From Apricaphanius iberus (taxonomy: Eukaryota > Chordata > Actinopteri > Cyprinodontiformes > Aphaniidae), in NCBI GenBank assembly GCA_028564705.1, contig JAPXFQ010002640.1, positions 1 through 64,000 of the forward strand: a DNA stretch of 64,000 bases, written 5' to 3'. The notes below the pieces were generated by a model. That model saw only the letters and a list, made by a program, of their open reading frames with translations. It was not told the DNA's origin and ran no database searches. Shown here piece after piece: positions 11,471 to 22,169 of the stretch; position 1 is the first letter of the stretch; each line of letters starts with the position of its first letter. The translations under genes and the position numbers were made by a program.

Positions 11471-12760
11471 ACACTCAACAAAAATATAAACGCAACACCT
11501 TTGTTTCTGCTCCCATTTTTCATGAGATGGACTTAAAGATCTAAAATTCATTCCAGATACACAATATTACAATTTCTCTCAAACATTGTTCACAAATCAG
11601 TCTAAAATGTGTGATAGTAAGCACTTCTGCTTTGCTGAGATAATCCATCCCACCTCACAGGTGTGCCACATCAAGATGCTGATCTGACATCATGATTAGT
11701 GCACAGGTGTACCTTATACTGCCCACAATAAAAGGCCACCCTGGAATGTGCAGTTTTTAACTTTATTGGGGGTCTGGGGACTCAGAACCGGTCAGTATCT
11801 GGTGTGACCACCATTTGCGTCATGCAGTGAAACACATCTTCTTCGCATAGAGTTTATCAGATTGTCAATTGTGGCCTGTGGAATGTTGGTCCACTCCTCT
11901 TCAATTGCTGTGCGGATATTAGTGGGAACTGGTACACGCTGTCGTATACGCCGGTCAAGCACATCCCAGACATGCTCAATGGGTGACATGTCCGGTGAGT
12001 ATGTTGGCCATGCAAGAACTGGGACATTTTCAGCTTCCAAGAATTGTGTACAGGTCCTTGCAACATGGGGCCGTACATTATCTTGCTGAAACATGAGGTG
12101 ATGTTCACGGATGTATGGCACAAAAATGGGCCTCAGGATCTCATCACGGTATCTCTGTGCATTCAAAATGCCATCAATAAAATGCACCTGTGTTCTTCGT
12201 CCATAACACATGCCTGCCCATACCATAACCCCAACACCACCATGGGCCACTCGATCCACAACATTGACATCAGCAAAGCGCTCACCCACACGACGCCACA
12301 CACGCTGTCTGCCATCTGTCCTGAACAATGTAAACCAAGATTCATCCGTGAAGAGAACACCTCTCCAACGTGCCAGACACCATCGAATGTGAGCATTTGC
12401 CCACTCAAGTCTGTTAAGGCGAGGAACTGGAGTCAGGTCAAGACCCCGATGAGGATGACGAGCATGCAGTTGAGCTTCCCTGAGACAGTTTCTGCAGAAA
12501 TTGTTTGGTTATGTAAACCAATTGTTTCAGCAGCTGTCTGAGTGGCTGGTCTCAGACGATCTTGGAGGTGAACCTGCTGGATTTGGAGGTACTGGGCTGG
12601 TGTGGTTACATGTGGTCTGCGGTTGTGAGGCCGGTTGGATGTACTTCGATATTCTCTGAAACACCTTTGGAGACGGCTTATGGTGGAGAAATGAACATTC
12701 ATTGCACGAGCAACAGATCTGGTTGACATTCCTGCTGTTCCTGCCTCCTCCATATCATTC
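11471..12760 (-). mobile_element. Tc1-like transposon inserted in a LINE
   Basis: The right terminus at 11471 reads CACTCAACAAAAATATAAAC, a terminal repeat of a Tc1 family widespread in fishes and lampreys. The transposase runs 12753 to 11792 on the minus strand. The matching repeat beyond the N-terminus is absent: LINE text resumes at about 12763, directly after the start codon region. The copy is therefore 5'-truncated. Confidence 0.85.
11792..12753 (-). pseudogene. Tc1 transposase, frameshifted
   Basis: Two open frames make up nearly a whole transposase. The N-terminal frame (12753-12433) has the helix-turn-helix text STRSVARAMNVHFSTISRLQ. The C-terminal frame (open from about 12470 to 11792) holds the catalytic triad: aspartate in LFTDESW, aspartate in FQQDNVRPH and glutamate in PIEHVWD, ending DANGGHTRY. 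The frames switch near 12470-12490, where a small deletion is likely. Otherwise it is well preserved, so this copy is younger than the Tc1 at 6795-8240. Confidence 0.85.
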
Positions 12761-13700
12761 CTCTTTAGGTCAAAAAAAAATTATTTCAGTTTTGTTTCTG
12801 TTTAGCTGGGAAAAAGTTATGAGACATCCAGCGATTGATTTGCTCAATGCATTCATTTAGGGCCTGGATAGGTTCAAAGTCACTTGGTGACATTGTTATG
12901 TAAAGCTGAGCATCATTAAGATAGTTATGGTTACTAATCTAATTGGTTTTAATTTGGGTTAGCAAAAGGATGTAGATATTGAAGAGGTTCCAGGATGGAT
13001 CCCTGGGCAACCCCACATGTGATTTCTGTTTTGTCTGATAAAAAATTGCTTTTTTACACAGAGAATTTCCTGTTCTTCAGGTAATACTCAAACCAGCCAA
13101 GTATTGTACCAGAGAGTCTGACCCAGCTCTCCAGTTGTTCTAGTAGTATTAGTCTAGGCAATGAGGTCAAACACAACCAGGACTGTGGTTCTGCCACAGT
13201 CTTTGACAAGGGCAATCTCTGTGCAGAGGTGAGCACAGAAACCAGATTGAAAAATATCAAGCAGTTGGTCATTGTTAGGAAATTATAGCTTTGTCAGTAA
13301 TCTCCCTTTTGACTGGGAGATTTTAAATTTGCCTGTAGTTCTGCATTAATGTGTTGTCCAGGTTGCTCTTCTTTAGCAGTGGCTTGATGACTTCTATTTT
13401 TAAGGCCTGGGTGAAAAACACTTGGTAGGAGGGGTTTAGTTAATTATTTGAATCACAACACTGAAGACAACTTAAAAAGTTGTAGTTTGGAGGAGTAGAT
13501 TATAGCATTATAGATGTTTCAGTATTTAAGTCTGACCAAGATTCAGATAAAAATAGAGCATATATATTATGGTCATTAATAAAATTATTGATTAGAATAG
13601 ACTTTCGCGACAAAGATCTGATGTTTAATAATGCTAGTTTAAAGGATTTGCTGGTTATGTGCAAATTCTTCTGACAGGTGATCATTTTGGGGTTGGGTTG

Positions 13701-14585
13701 AATGAGTTCTTCTGTTTATAATCACAGGAATCCTACCTTCCTGGTAACCAAACACGTCCTGATGGGCTTGAGGTCTGGAGTTGTTGTTTGGCAACCCTCC
13801 ACATCACACATCAGTCATTTCCAGTGGAGGAAAGGGAAAGGCGGTGTCTGTCAAATAAATTATATAAACTAAATCTGTGGTTAGTGTGGAATGCCATATA
13901 TTAAAACAACTCATGACTTAAAATGAAAAGATTGAGCTTAAAAAGTACATCAGCAATTTAGGCTATTTTCATCTTATTTTTATCTTTACTGCAATCTGAA
14001 ATACTGTATGTAAGGATCATTTATAAATCATGGTTATAAAATTCTGTTTTTCATGCTGTATCTGTATGTCTTAAAACTTATTTAAGGCTGCATTGAATTT
14101 TTTTTTCAATCTTTGTTTTGGAATGGATGTATGTTATATATTACAAGTCATAGGGGTAAACAATTGGTGGCTTTGGGTAAAATATGAGATAACATCAGTC
14201 ACAATTTAATTTGGGCTCTACATCCTGCCATAAAGCTCAGATTAAATTAATGAAACACCAGTAGAGGGGAGTTTACTACACTACAAGCCCATTTGTTTTG
14301 TGCTATTCATCCCTATCACAAGGTGCAGGTGTCTATCAAAGATAACATTCCTGCAGGACGTGTAGTGCCCACTGGCTTCAACCATGTAAGCCATTTGTTT
14401 TCAGAGATCACCTTCTGTTTTCCTATGCTGTCACAGTGGCAGGAAATGATTTAGCAGAAACAGTCAACAGTGACAGTAACATTGTTTATCATGTGAGAAA
14501 ATGTTGCGGGATATTCTCCCTGGAAACCTGAACATCTTACAGTTGTTGTTTGAGAAGACTGGGGCATACATCTCATTTGCCAGTA
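13701..14585. other. No gene seen
   Basis: AT-rich intergenic sequence without a supported call. Confidence 0.4.
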
Positions 14586-14589
14586 TACA

Positions 14590-14695
14590 AATTGCACATA
14601 TGAGTGTGAATTGAAATGACTTTTCTTGTAAGGTGCCTTGAGATTACATCTGTTATGAATCGGAGCTACATAAATAAACTGAATTGAGTTATTGT
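14590..14695 (+). repeat. LINE/SINE 3' tail fragment
   Basis: CTTGTAAGGTGCCTTGAGAT, then ACATCTGTTATGAATCGG and a TAAATAAACTGAATTGAG tail. Same family as 2425-2545. Confidence 0.65.
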
Positions 14696-15189
14696 TTGAA
14701 ATTTTGAGGCTTTCGAGTTGCAGGAACCATGTCTGTTAGAAGAATCCTTTTCATTATTGATTTATGTTTTTTTGTTGAAGAGCATAAAAATTTGATGTTT
14801 GCCGCAAATCTTGAACGAAAAATAATTTATACATGTCCATGACCTTTCTTTGTGAGAATTTTTTTTTTTTCTCCCTAAAATATGTTTCTGAGGTCAGTGA
14901 CCATTAAATTGCATTCATTTCAATGCTTTTGTCAGATAATTTTAGAAAAGCAATTCAAGTCCCTCCAGGTATTCCAGACAAATGATGCATAAAATAATAC
15001 AATTACCCAGGAGGACCTTTGGCAAAGAAAAATGAAAACCAGTAACCACCCATCCATTCAAAGAGAACATTTTTTCTTTTTTTTCTTTTTTTTTGTAGAC
15101 GCCTTCCTTTGAACAATTTTGGAAGTGCCTTCTAAACTAAAATAAATATGAGGTCAGGACATGAAATCAAAGTGAATTATGGATTATAT

Positions 15190-15558
15190 TGGGGATGCAC
15201 CAATACCGATACTGGTATCCGGTATAAGGGACAATACCATTCTAATGTACTCATATCAGTATCAGTTAGTTATCAATACCATGAAGACGTACTCAAAATG
15301 TGGAAATTCCACAATAATTTCCCAGAAAATGCTTATTTTTCACTTGAAATTTTAGTTTTGTGGTCATTTTTATTAAAATTTTATATCTAATTCACCATAA
15401 TTTTTGTAACAAGCAGAGAAGAAAATAACACCTGTCTTCCAATTCTTTTTTTTTCTTTTTTTTGTGTGGTAGAAGGACTGGTACTCGGTATCAGCAGGTA
15501 CTTAGGTCCAAGTATTGGTATTGTAACGGTTTGAAAAAAATGGTATCGTTGCATTCCA
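15190..15558. mobile_element. hAT-type MITE (GGGATGCACC family)
   Basis: Left end TGGGGATGCACCAATACC and right end GGTATCGTTGCATTCCA are imperfect inverted repeats. Subterminal GATACTGGTATC words occur near both ends. Same family as 24125-24453 and 22170-22586. The 8-bp target duplication is no longer recognisable, so this copy is old. Confidence 0.75.
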
Positions 15559-16480
15559 AGTTTATACCTTAAAGTAGTAGGAAAGTAATATGCTGAAGCC
15601 TACGAAATTTGAGGAAATTCCAAATATACATCAATCAACAGGCTGGAAACACCACTGAAACAAAGCATGTACAACATAAAAAACAAAATACTTTCAACCA
15701 AAACCATTAACTTTGGAACATTCTAAAAAAATATCTATATTAAAAACTATGGCTAAGAAGAGAAACCACATTTGCTGTATTTTTGCATAATATATTGCTT
15801 CAGTAGTTGTAAGCCACAGTAATATCATAAGAAAATGAATACTAATGTGGCTATCTATCGCTTTATGCTGATGACATTGTCCTCTCATTAAAATAAGTTT
15901 TATTTCAATTAGATTCCATAACTTTAAGTAAATAATGCTATCCTGCACAGATTTATGTCTCATCCTTAAAATGAAAAAGATAAATGCATGAACTTAGTTA
16001 ACAATTTTTGGGGGGAATTGAACTAAAAAACATTTGATCACCTCATTATTCTTCCTACAAAGCCACAAAATATTTAGTGTAAACTGAAATAAGACTCCCA
16101 CGACTGAATGCTTTGCCATGCAGTAGAAATTTATTACAAAATGTTTATTTTAAATCAAATTTAACTGCATAACGGCACCAGATTCCCATATTTGTTTTAT
16201 TTACTTTCTGAATCTTATGAATTGACACGGCACATCATGTCTCACTCATACAAATAGAACACACACAACACTCATTTTAGCACCATTCATTTTCAAGAAT
16301 CACAAACTCATGAATAACAATAATCCAATACCAATAAATACAGATGTTGTAAACAAAGCATGAATAAAAAAACAACAGCATCCATTAACTGAGATGTTTT
16401 GCAAAAATAATGAACCATAAAAAAAATTAGACCATGGGGGAATAAATTCAAAAGGCCAATAAATGTTGTAGTCTCACAGG
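15559..16480. other. No gene seen; region 3' of crhbp
   Basis: AT-rich DNA downstream of crhbp with several TTTATT words. No second gene is recognisable. Confidence 0.4.
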
Positions 16481-16483
16481 ATA

Positions 16484-16489
16484 TTTATT
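16484..16489 (-). terminator. Candidate poly(A) signal of crhbp
   Basis: TTTATT on the plus strand is AATAAA on the minus strand, about 115 bp beyond the crhbp stop. Further candidates lie near 16130-16155, so the true 3' end is not fixed. Confidence 0.45.
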
Positions 16490-16602
16490 AGTTTTCATTT
16501 TACTTCAGTGTCCTTGGATTTTTAGACTGACTGGGTGGGATATTACTTTGGAAATGATTGGGAGTTCAATTATGAGCTTGTCACATTAATACCCTGTTGG
16601 GA

Positions 16603-16757
16603 TCAGTTGTTGAAACAGAAGTCTTCCACATTGTTGAGTTTGATTGTCTGCAGCTCCTGGCTGTCCAGTAGCCTGTAGCTGAAAGACACGCGGCTGACGA
16701 ACCTCCCGCTTGACACCATCCTTACCACTGTGTTATCGCAGCCAATCTTCAGTTGGG
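16603..16757 (-). CDS. crhbp: crhbp exon 7 (C-terminus)
   Basis: Completes residue 270 and encodes 271-320. Contains QLKIGCDNTVVRMVSSGRFV, SRVSFSYRLLDSQEL and the terminal EDFCFNN before TGA. Cysteines 276 and 317 close the last disulfide. The human end is EFCLSGL. Confidence 0.94.
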
Positions 16758-19700
16758 CTACGAGAGCACGGAGGAAGAATCAATATATATAAGGTCTCCA
16801 TGAGGTCAATGGTAATGTATGTATAATAAGGAAGGAAGGGTGTGCTTACTGGGTCCAGTGAAGGAGATGCAGAGGTCTGTGATGGGAAGCAGTTTAGACG
16901 TGTCAATACCACTTCCTCCCAACAATTGCACATAATCCCCAGACTCTACACAACCAGGTAAGGACCTCTATGGAAATCAACACACGTAACGAGACAAATT
17001 TAATTTTAAAAATTGGGAAATGTTAATGTTCTAACAGTGAATTAAGAGAAATAAATGAAAAACATTTAAGTAGACAATATCTCTATATCTATATGTTGTT
17101 GAGGCCGCTCTTCATTTTATCATTCTCATTCCCTAATTGATCAGATTTATGGGCATAGTTTTGGCAGATTATTGTTAGTGATGCACTGAATCAGAATTGT
17201 GGGACCAATTCCAAAGCCCATCTGTGATGTATGTTTTTTTAGCTTTGTATAGCTGATACAAATGTAGATGATTCTGATTTTTTTTAAAGGGTTAAGACAT
17301 GAATTATACTTACCCCAGGGCAGAATTTATTTAAAGAAATATTTTAATTCTGACAAACTTGTTTTTTACTCACTGTAAGGAATATTAATGTTTAGGAGTG
17401 GTCCCCACTTATATATGATGAGAATCAATGAAGGGAACAAAAGATTAAGGTGAAAGGGGAAGTGGCTTTCCCACCATAAATACGTGAAGCTCTTTACGAA
17501 ATGCCAATATAATCCTTTATAATCCTCCAATGCCAGTTTTCACTGGCATTGGAGGATTATAAAAACTGGTAAGCAATTATAGGTAAAATCAATTGCTGTA
17601 ATGCTACTAAAATTGTGTCCACTGACAATGGGGAAGGGAATAAATCCTGTATCTAACCTTAACTTTAACATTTTTAACACCTATCTGATACAGTAATTAG
17701 TAAACTTTTTTTTTCCTACATTAACACCTTCTACCCTTCAATCTGTGTTTTTTGGTGCAACCTGGAACTGTTAACATATGGTGGGTTTGATGAAAAAGAT
17801 TTTAAACTTTTATACCACCTGTTCAAGACTAAAACTCAATTTCCAGTCAATTACCAATTTCTTGCCCTGTGACAAAGGGTCTTTGCACTGGTGAACATAT
17901 TTAAAAAACCTAAAATATCTGAAGCAAGATTATAGTTATGTTCCTTCTTAGTCATTGCTTTAGTTTCAGCATGTCCCCATTGTATGTTGTATATGAGCCA
18001 GTGACACAGGACATAATTTGCACATAATTTTAAAAGTCAAAAAAGAGAGATGGGGAGCGGCAGGTGGTGATTTACGATTTGAATCGTCTTGGAACTTTTG
18101 TTATAGAAATATTGGTGATATTATGTACTCCACCTTAAAAAAGTGGTTTACCACTCAGAATTGTTATCTGAGTTCCAAAAGGAAGCTCAACAGATTTACT
18201 TTCAAAAATTGAGAATTATTCCAGTTTCTTTTTGGATCAGTTTGATTGTTCAACATATAACAATTTGTCTTGATAAGGATGCAAAATAAAGTAATATAAT
18301 ATGACCTATAATATGACCAGCTAATCCAAATTAGTTGGTCATCAAGATTTAAGGTAACAGCTAATCTGAGAGGGACTGAGACAAAAGCAGAGTGGTGCTA
18401 TCTTGAGGAAATTAGTCACAAGGGAAACAGAGGTTTTGCACCACCAGTGATCGTACTGTGTGGAACACGTACTGAGAAAATTCAACATGTAAAATGTAGC
18501 TGGAGCAGCTGCCTGATATGAATAAGGCAGCATTCACTGAAGATAAATGTCCTTTTGGAATCCTGGTACTGTCATATATGTTCCGTTCACAGAACAAATT
18601 TCGCACAGGAAGATCGTTGGTGATGTGCAGCCTCCTCCCTCTATTTCCCGCAGTCTGTTAGCAACACTACAATGTAAATCTGACGACAGCGTAGAAGCTC
18701 ACAAAAATGTTTGCATTATCCACTATAACATTGTAATGTTTAGGAGTGGTCCCCGCTTCAATATGATTAGAATCAATGAAGGGAACAAAAGATTAGGGTG
18801 ATAGCAAGGTGCCCGTCCAACCATAAATACGTAAAGTTCTTCACCAATGTTAAATCCTCAAATGTCAGTGGAAAAATAAAAAAAGCTGGTCAGCAGTTAT
18901 AGGTAGATTCAGTTGCTTTAATGCTAATGAAAAAGTGTCCACTGACTATGGACAAGCATTATTTAATTTTGTATTTATTTTGATGAAAGATTCCCACTTT
19001 GGTCAAGATCCCATCCCGAATAGCTGTTCATTTCAGACTGTATGGCTCTTAACTTGAATAGGTTTAGACTAAATGCAGATGCCAATAGTGTTATATGGTT
19101 TAGTTTAATATTAACTGATTATAACCTCTAAAAATCTAAAATGAATTAGCAAGCACTGTCTGATTATACTAATATAACTGAGCAGTAAGAGTAGCCTGAC
19201 TATTCTATTTCTATTTTGAAAGAACAAGTTAGGTTTGAGGTGAGAAATAGACTACTACAGTTTTAAAGGAACGGTAACTGATAATATAACCATTTTGCTG
19301 CAAAGTTAAGGAACCCAGTAATATCACCCTTTCCCTGCCGCTACATGCCATAGTCCATAGGTAGCCTTGATTTAAGAAATATTCAAATAAGGACTAAACC
19401 TTTAAACCTCCAGAATCAGAAACTAAGTGAAGGAGCTCTAATGCAACACTTCTACATCTTTAACATATTTGTATTTACCTTGGGGAAGTTGTTGTGGTGA
19501 CTCAGACGGAACTCTGAGATGTCGATCGCCACTGGATAAATGATGGAGAAGCTGCAGTTTCTGTGCTGCTGTGGGATCAGCATTGTGTAACTTCCCTCTG
19601 GTGACTGGGAAATGACATTGCAGGCTGCAAGAAGACAAGGAGGAATGCAAATCACCAGATCTATGATGAATTGATTTCAGAATAGAAAGGGAAAAAAAAC

Positions 19701-20727
19701 AATGTGCACAAAAAAAATGTTTTCTTTGGACTTCAAGACAAAGGTCGGCCCTTTTTATTCTTATATTTGTATGTTTGTTAAAATCAAACGTTTGCCTTCT
19801 TGCATAGTACGGTAGGCTATTTACAGGGAGTTCCTGATCCTGACTGAGAGATTTTTTGAAGGCATCCCACTTCTGCACAAATGGGTCGTCAGCAGACAGG
19901 CCAATACATCTGAGCGCACACACATGCTTTCGCTTCAGGGTGGTCTTTTTGAATGCAATGGTCTACTACTCACGAAATGGGTTGATGTGCTTTCTGACTG
20001 TCAGAGTGAAGCTGCTGCCGGCGCTGTGAACACGGAAGAAGAGCATGGCCACGTTCTGGGAGGAGCGCACGCTTTTCCTCACGGATCCAGAGTCGCAGTA
20101 GTTCACGTAGCGCTCGGACAGAGACAGTGGATGATCCTGGGAGCTGGGGAACTTCTCCCCCTTCATCACCCAGCCGTCAAACATCTTTACAGGACAATTG
20201 ATCACAAACACAGATTTTTTTTTTTTTTTTTTTAAAGAGACAAATTATTTTTCTTAAAGCAGTGAGAAAAGCTTTAGATCAAATGGACAGAATTTAACTA
20301 ATATACATTGATTAAAATTAACTGTTTCAAAATAAAATAATACAATAATTTAATACGGGAAAGAAACAATAATTTTTACCTGACTAATTAGTCAAGTTAT
20401 CTGCTCCAGTGGCCAGCTTGCAATCAGCTTCTTAAGGCAACATTACCTGCGTTGTTAGCTTTTTTTTTTCAGCCAGTGGCAAACTAAAGGTGGAAGTTTA
20501 ATTAGTCATGATAAAAGAAACTGAAAGTTTTTACTTTTAATGTGTAGTTACGAGATTAAACTGATTTAACTCAGTGCTCATGCTTAAGGAGCTTTTCAGA
20601 AAGTGTTGCTAGTCTTAGCGGATTATCCAATTCCAGTGTTTGGTTACAGAAAAAAAGGGAAACCTGGGAAATATAAACAAGACTAACTCACATTCCATAA
20701 CCTGCAGTCAACCCCCCCCCCCCCCCA

Positions 20728-20770
<43 letters not shown>

Positions 20771-21573
20771 ATAAACATCTAAAATAACTAAAAAGAGGTT
20801 TAAGGGGTTACGAAAGTTAATACATCTGATCTAACCAGAATTGTGTGTTGTGATGCTATCTCCTTACTGTGATGAAGTCTCCTCCACTGCAGTCGATGTC
20901 CACGCTTTCATACTCCACACTGATCACCTCGTTGGGCTCTGCCATGAAGAAAGCTGCGCAGCTGAGTTGAGGGGTCTCTGCTGAGAAGGTGAACTGACCC
21001 TCCGTCGCCACCATGTCCAGACAGCCTGAAAGCCAATCAAAGAGAGGGAATTCAAATTAGCAGTGCATACAAGTAATACAGGGTTTGCGCTGCTCCATGA
21101 GATGTTTAAAATGCCAGATTGCAATATATTGATTTTTCACTGTTTTTATTTGATTTTTTTTCGAAACTTGTTGATAATGCCTCTTTACAGGCATTATTAA
21201 CAATTATTGTTTTTTGGCTCTTTTTTTGCACAAATGATATTATTTGTCTCATACAGAGTAGTTTCTTTTCTTCTTTTTTTTTCTGCAAAACGTACGCAAA
21301 GGTCGGCGATACATCACGAACTCAGGAATTTCCCTCCTGAGATCCGAGGTTAAAAGCGATTGGAGTTCATCTTTGGAGATATCGTTGTTCTGCAGGGTAA
21401 AAAAAAAAAGGTCAATTGTTTCCCCACAGATTCCTTTGCATTGTTTTTAATGAAAAGCTTAATTGAAGTTTTCAGATTGTCCAGACTCTCACCTCGATGT
21501 ACCTGCAGTCTCCCTTGAGGACGGACAGACACAACAGCAGAAAGAAGAGCTGCTCCCGGAAAGTGCGCTCCAT
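16603..21573 (-). CDS. crhbp: Corticotropin-releasing hormone binding protein, 7 exons, complete
   Basis: The product is a secreted glycoprotein that binds CRH and urocortin-type peptides outside the cell and limits their access to CRH receptors. The coding exons on the minus strand are 21573-21493, 21389-21296, 21025-20868, 20184-19974, 19624-19479, 16967-16850 and 16757-16603. All introns are GT-AG and phases agree. The sum is 963 nt, or 320 residues, against 322 in human from memory. The start MERTFREQLFFLLLCLSVLK is a signal peptide. Ten cysteines fall at 60, 81, 104, 141, 183, 205, 236, 263, 276 and 317, the spacing of the five family disulfides. Arg56 and Asp62, known to matter for ligand binding, are present. 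Asn204-Cys-Ser is the conserved glycosylation site. FDGWVMKGEKFPSSQDHPL and HRNCSFSIIYPV are near-identical to mammalian CRHBP. An upstream in-frame ATG at 21582 would add three residues. No damage is seen. Confidence 0.96.
16850..16967 (-). CDS. crhbp: crhbp exon 6
   Basis: Residues 231-269 plus one base: RSLPGCVESGDYVQLLGGSG, then DTSKLLPITDLCISFTGP. Cysteines 236 and 263 are present. Human has GCEGIGDFVELLGGTG here. Intron 5 before it is the longest of the gene, about 2.5 kb. Confidence 0.93.
17385..17640. repeat. Unknown repeat, copy A, in crhbp intron 5
   Basis: Begins AATGTTTAGGAGTGGTCCCC, runs through GAATCAATGAAGGGAACAAA and CCATAAATACGTGAAG, and ends near GTGTCCACTGAC. The same text, about 80 percent alike by eye, recurs at 18735-18965. 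Both copies lie inside intron 5 in the same orientation. Confidence 0.8.
17517..17562. repeat. Perfect 21-bp hairpin within copy A
   Basis: The stem is TTATAATCCTCCAATGCCAGT, from 17517 to 17537, with loop TTTC (17538-17541) and the exact complement at 17542-17562. Copy B lacks the second arm: there the text runs AATCCTCAAATGTCAGTGG only. The inverted arm was therefore gained in copy A or lost in copy B. It lies in the transcribed intron of crhbp. Confidence 0.9.
18735..18965. repeat. Unknown repeat, copy B, in crhbp intron 5
   Basis: Direct copy of 17385-17640, about 1.35 kb away, with AATGTTTAGGAGTGGTCCCC and GAATCAATGAAGGGAACAAA conserved. No coding content and no clear terminal repeat. 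The family is unknown. Confidence 0.8.
19479..19624 (-). CDS. crhbp: crhbp exon 5
   Basis: Completes proline 182 and encodes residues 183-230. Contains CNVISQSPEGSY and QQHRNCSFSIIYPVAIDIS, with cysteines 183 and 205 and the Asn204 glycosylation site. Donor GTAAAT. Confidence 0.95.
19974..20184 (-). CDS. crhbp: crhbp exon 4
   Basis: Residues 112-181 plus one base. Contains FDGWVMKGEKFPSSQDHPL, YCDSG with cysteine 141, and SVRSSQNVAMLFFRVH, the most conserved block of the family. The donor is GTGAGT. The acceptor TGTAAAG follows a long A-run and has almost no pyrimidine tract, so it is weak on paper. Confidence 0.96.
20712..20767. repeat. C15 run followed by (AC)n microsatellite
   Basis: Fifteen C then about 20 AC units in crhbp intron 3. 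On the transcribed strand it is (GT)n followed by a G-run. Confidence 0.95.
20868..21025 (-). CDS. crhbp: crhbp exon 3
   Basis: Residues 59-111. Contains CLDMVATEGQFTFSAETPQL and SCAAFFMAEPNEVISVEYES, with cysteines 60, 81 and 104. Acceptor TTTCAG and donor GTAAGG are good. Confidence 0.95.
21296..21389 (-). CDS. crhbp: crhbp exon 2
   Basis: Residues 28-58 plus one base. The acceptor is a T-run ending CCCTGCAG and the donor is GTACGT. Contains LTSDLRREIPEFVMYRRPL, matching the family stretch before the first cysteine. The poorly conserved start (NNDISKDELQ) is normal for this protein. Confidence 0.92.
21493..21573 (-). CDS. crhbp: crhbp exon 1 (signal peptide)
   Basis: Encodes residues 1-27. 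The hydrophobic LFFLLLCLSVL core is followed by KGDCRYIE. It ends in GAG before a GTGAGA donor, phase 0. Human CRHBP has RYLE at the matching place. Confidence 0.93.
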
Positions 21574-21644
21574 AACATGCATGTGAGGTTCACCTGGAGC
21601 AGAGTTGGAGAGCATCTGAGCTGCTTTGCGCGCAGCGCAGCCTT

Positions 21645-21655
21645 TTTTTTATACA
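21645..21655 (-). promoter_or_regulatory. crhbp: TATA box of crhbp
   Basis: The minus strand reads GTGTATAAAAAAAAGG, about 75 bp upstream of the start codon, which would leave a 5' leader of about 45 bp. An ATTGG (inverted CCAAT) lies just upstream at 21658-21664, and a CCAAT on the plus strand lies at 21718-21722. The surrounding 100 bp are GC-rich. Confidence 0.7.
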
Positions 21656-21685
21656 CGGTCCAATCCGCCACGGAGCGTGTCACGG

Positions 21686-21737
21686 GGCCCTCCGTCACCC
21701 ACCGCCTCCTTCTTTGACCAATTGCGTAGTTGTGACG
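21686..21737 (-). promoter_or_regulatory. crhbp: Candidate CRE half-sites of crhbp
   Basis: Two TGACG half-sites: GTGACGGAG on the minus strand near 21687-21694 and GTGACGAGG on the plus strand near 21731-21739. Mammalian CRHBP is induced by cAMP signalling (established knowledge). Half-sites occur often by chance, so this is suggestive only. Confidence 0.35.
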
Positions 21738-21839
21738 AGGGCAAGATCAAGGCGAGCGTGAAAAATGATAAGGCGCGGAGGAGAAGATGGGCATCTGATG
21801 CCAAGTGAGACTCTACCAGCAGATACATCACATCTTATC

Positions 21840-22165
21840 TTCCCTCAAACTGTCTCAGGAGCAGCTTTTATATCCTTGCTTTCTGCTTATTTTAGCACTT
21901 GATGTGCTTGAATATTATATCATCCAAAGTCTTGAAATCCACCTTTCGGTGAAGCTTCGAGGGCTTTGCTGAAACTTCATTTTTAATCTAATTCTGACTT
22001 TTGAGCCCCCCTCAAAACCTCTTCGTTTGCAGGAGCATGTGAATGACTACAGAAAAGTAATCACAAATATAAGGTATAAAGAATTTTTCCATTCTATTCT
22101 TCTATGCTCATTGACCGTCACTGCATTTTGTCAACATTAAAAGCCAAATCATCAAACTGCTATTA
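21840..22165. other. Upstream flank of crhbp, no feature seen
   Basis: Unique-looking DNA, moderately AT-rich. No repeat or gene is recognised. Confidence 0.35.
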
Positions 22166-22169
22166 GGAT

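Larger units (their letters stand above)
10875..13700 (-). mobile_element. L2-clade LINE, minus strand, split by a Tc1
   Basis: The 3' end is near 10875-10930 (TTTTATTTGTATAGCACACT-type terminus on the plus strand). The downstream part covers 10930-11465 and 12763-13690. In reverse, 13500-13685 reads LALLNIRSLSRKSILINNFI, the start of the endonuclease. The 13054-13272 frame reads LSGTILGWFEYYLKNRKFSV, from the reverse transcriptase. The order along the element is compressed, so large internal deletions have occurred. A Tc1 copy lies inside it. Confidence 0.75.

Noticed and set aside
12044..12541. 165-residue plus-strand ORF
   Set aside because: Antisense shadow of the Tc1 transposase, which is clearly coded on the minus strand.
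19438..19923. 161-residue minus-strand ORF across crhbp exon 5 and intron 4
   Set aside because: Reads in the wrong frame through exon 5 and continues into intron. The true exon 5 frame is defined by CNVISQ..HRNCSFSIIYP and its splice sites.
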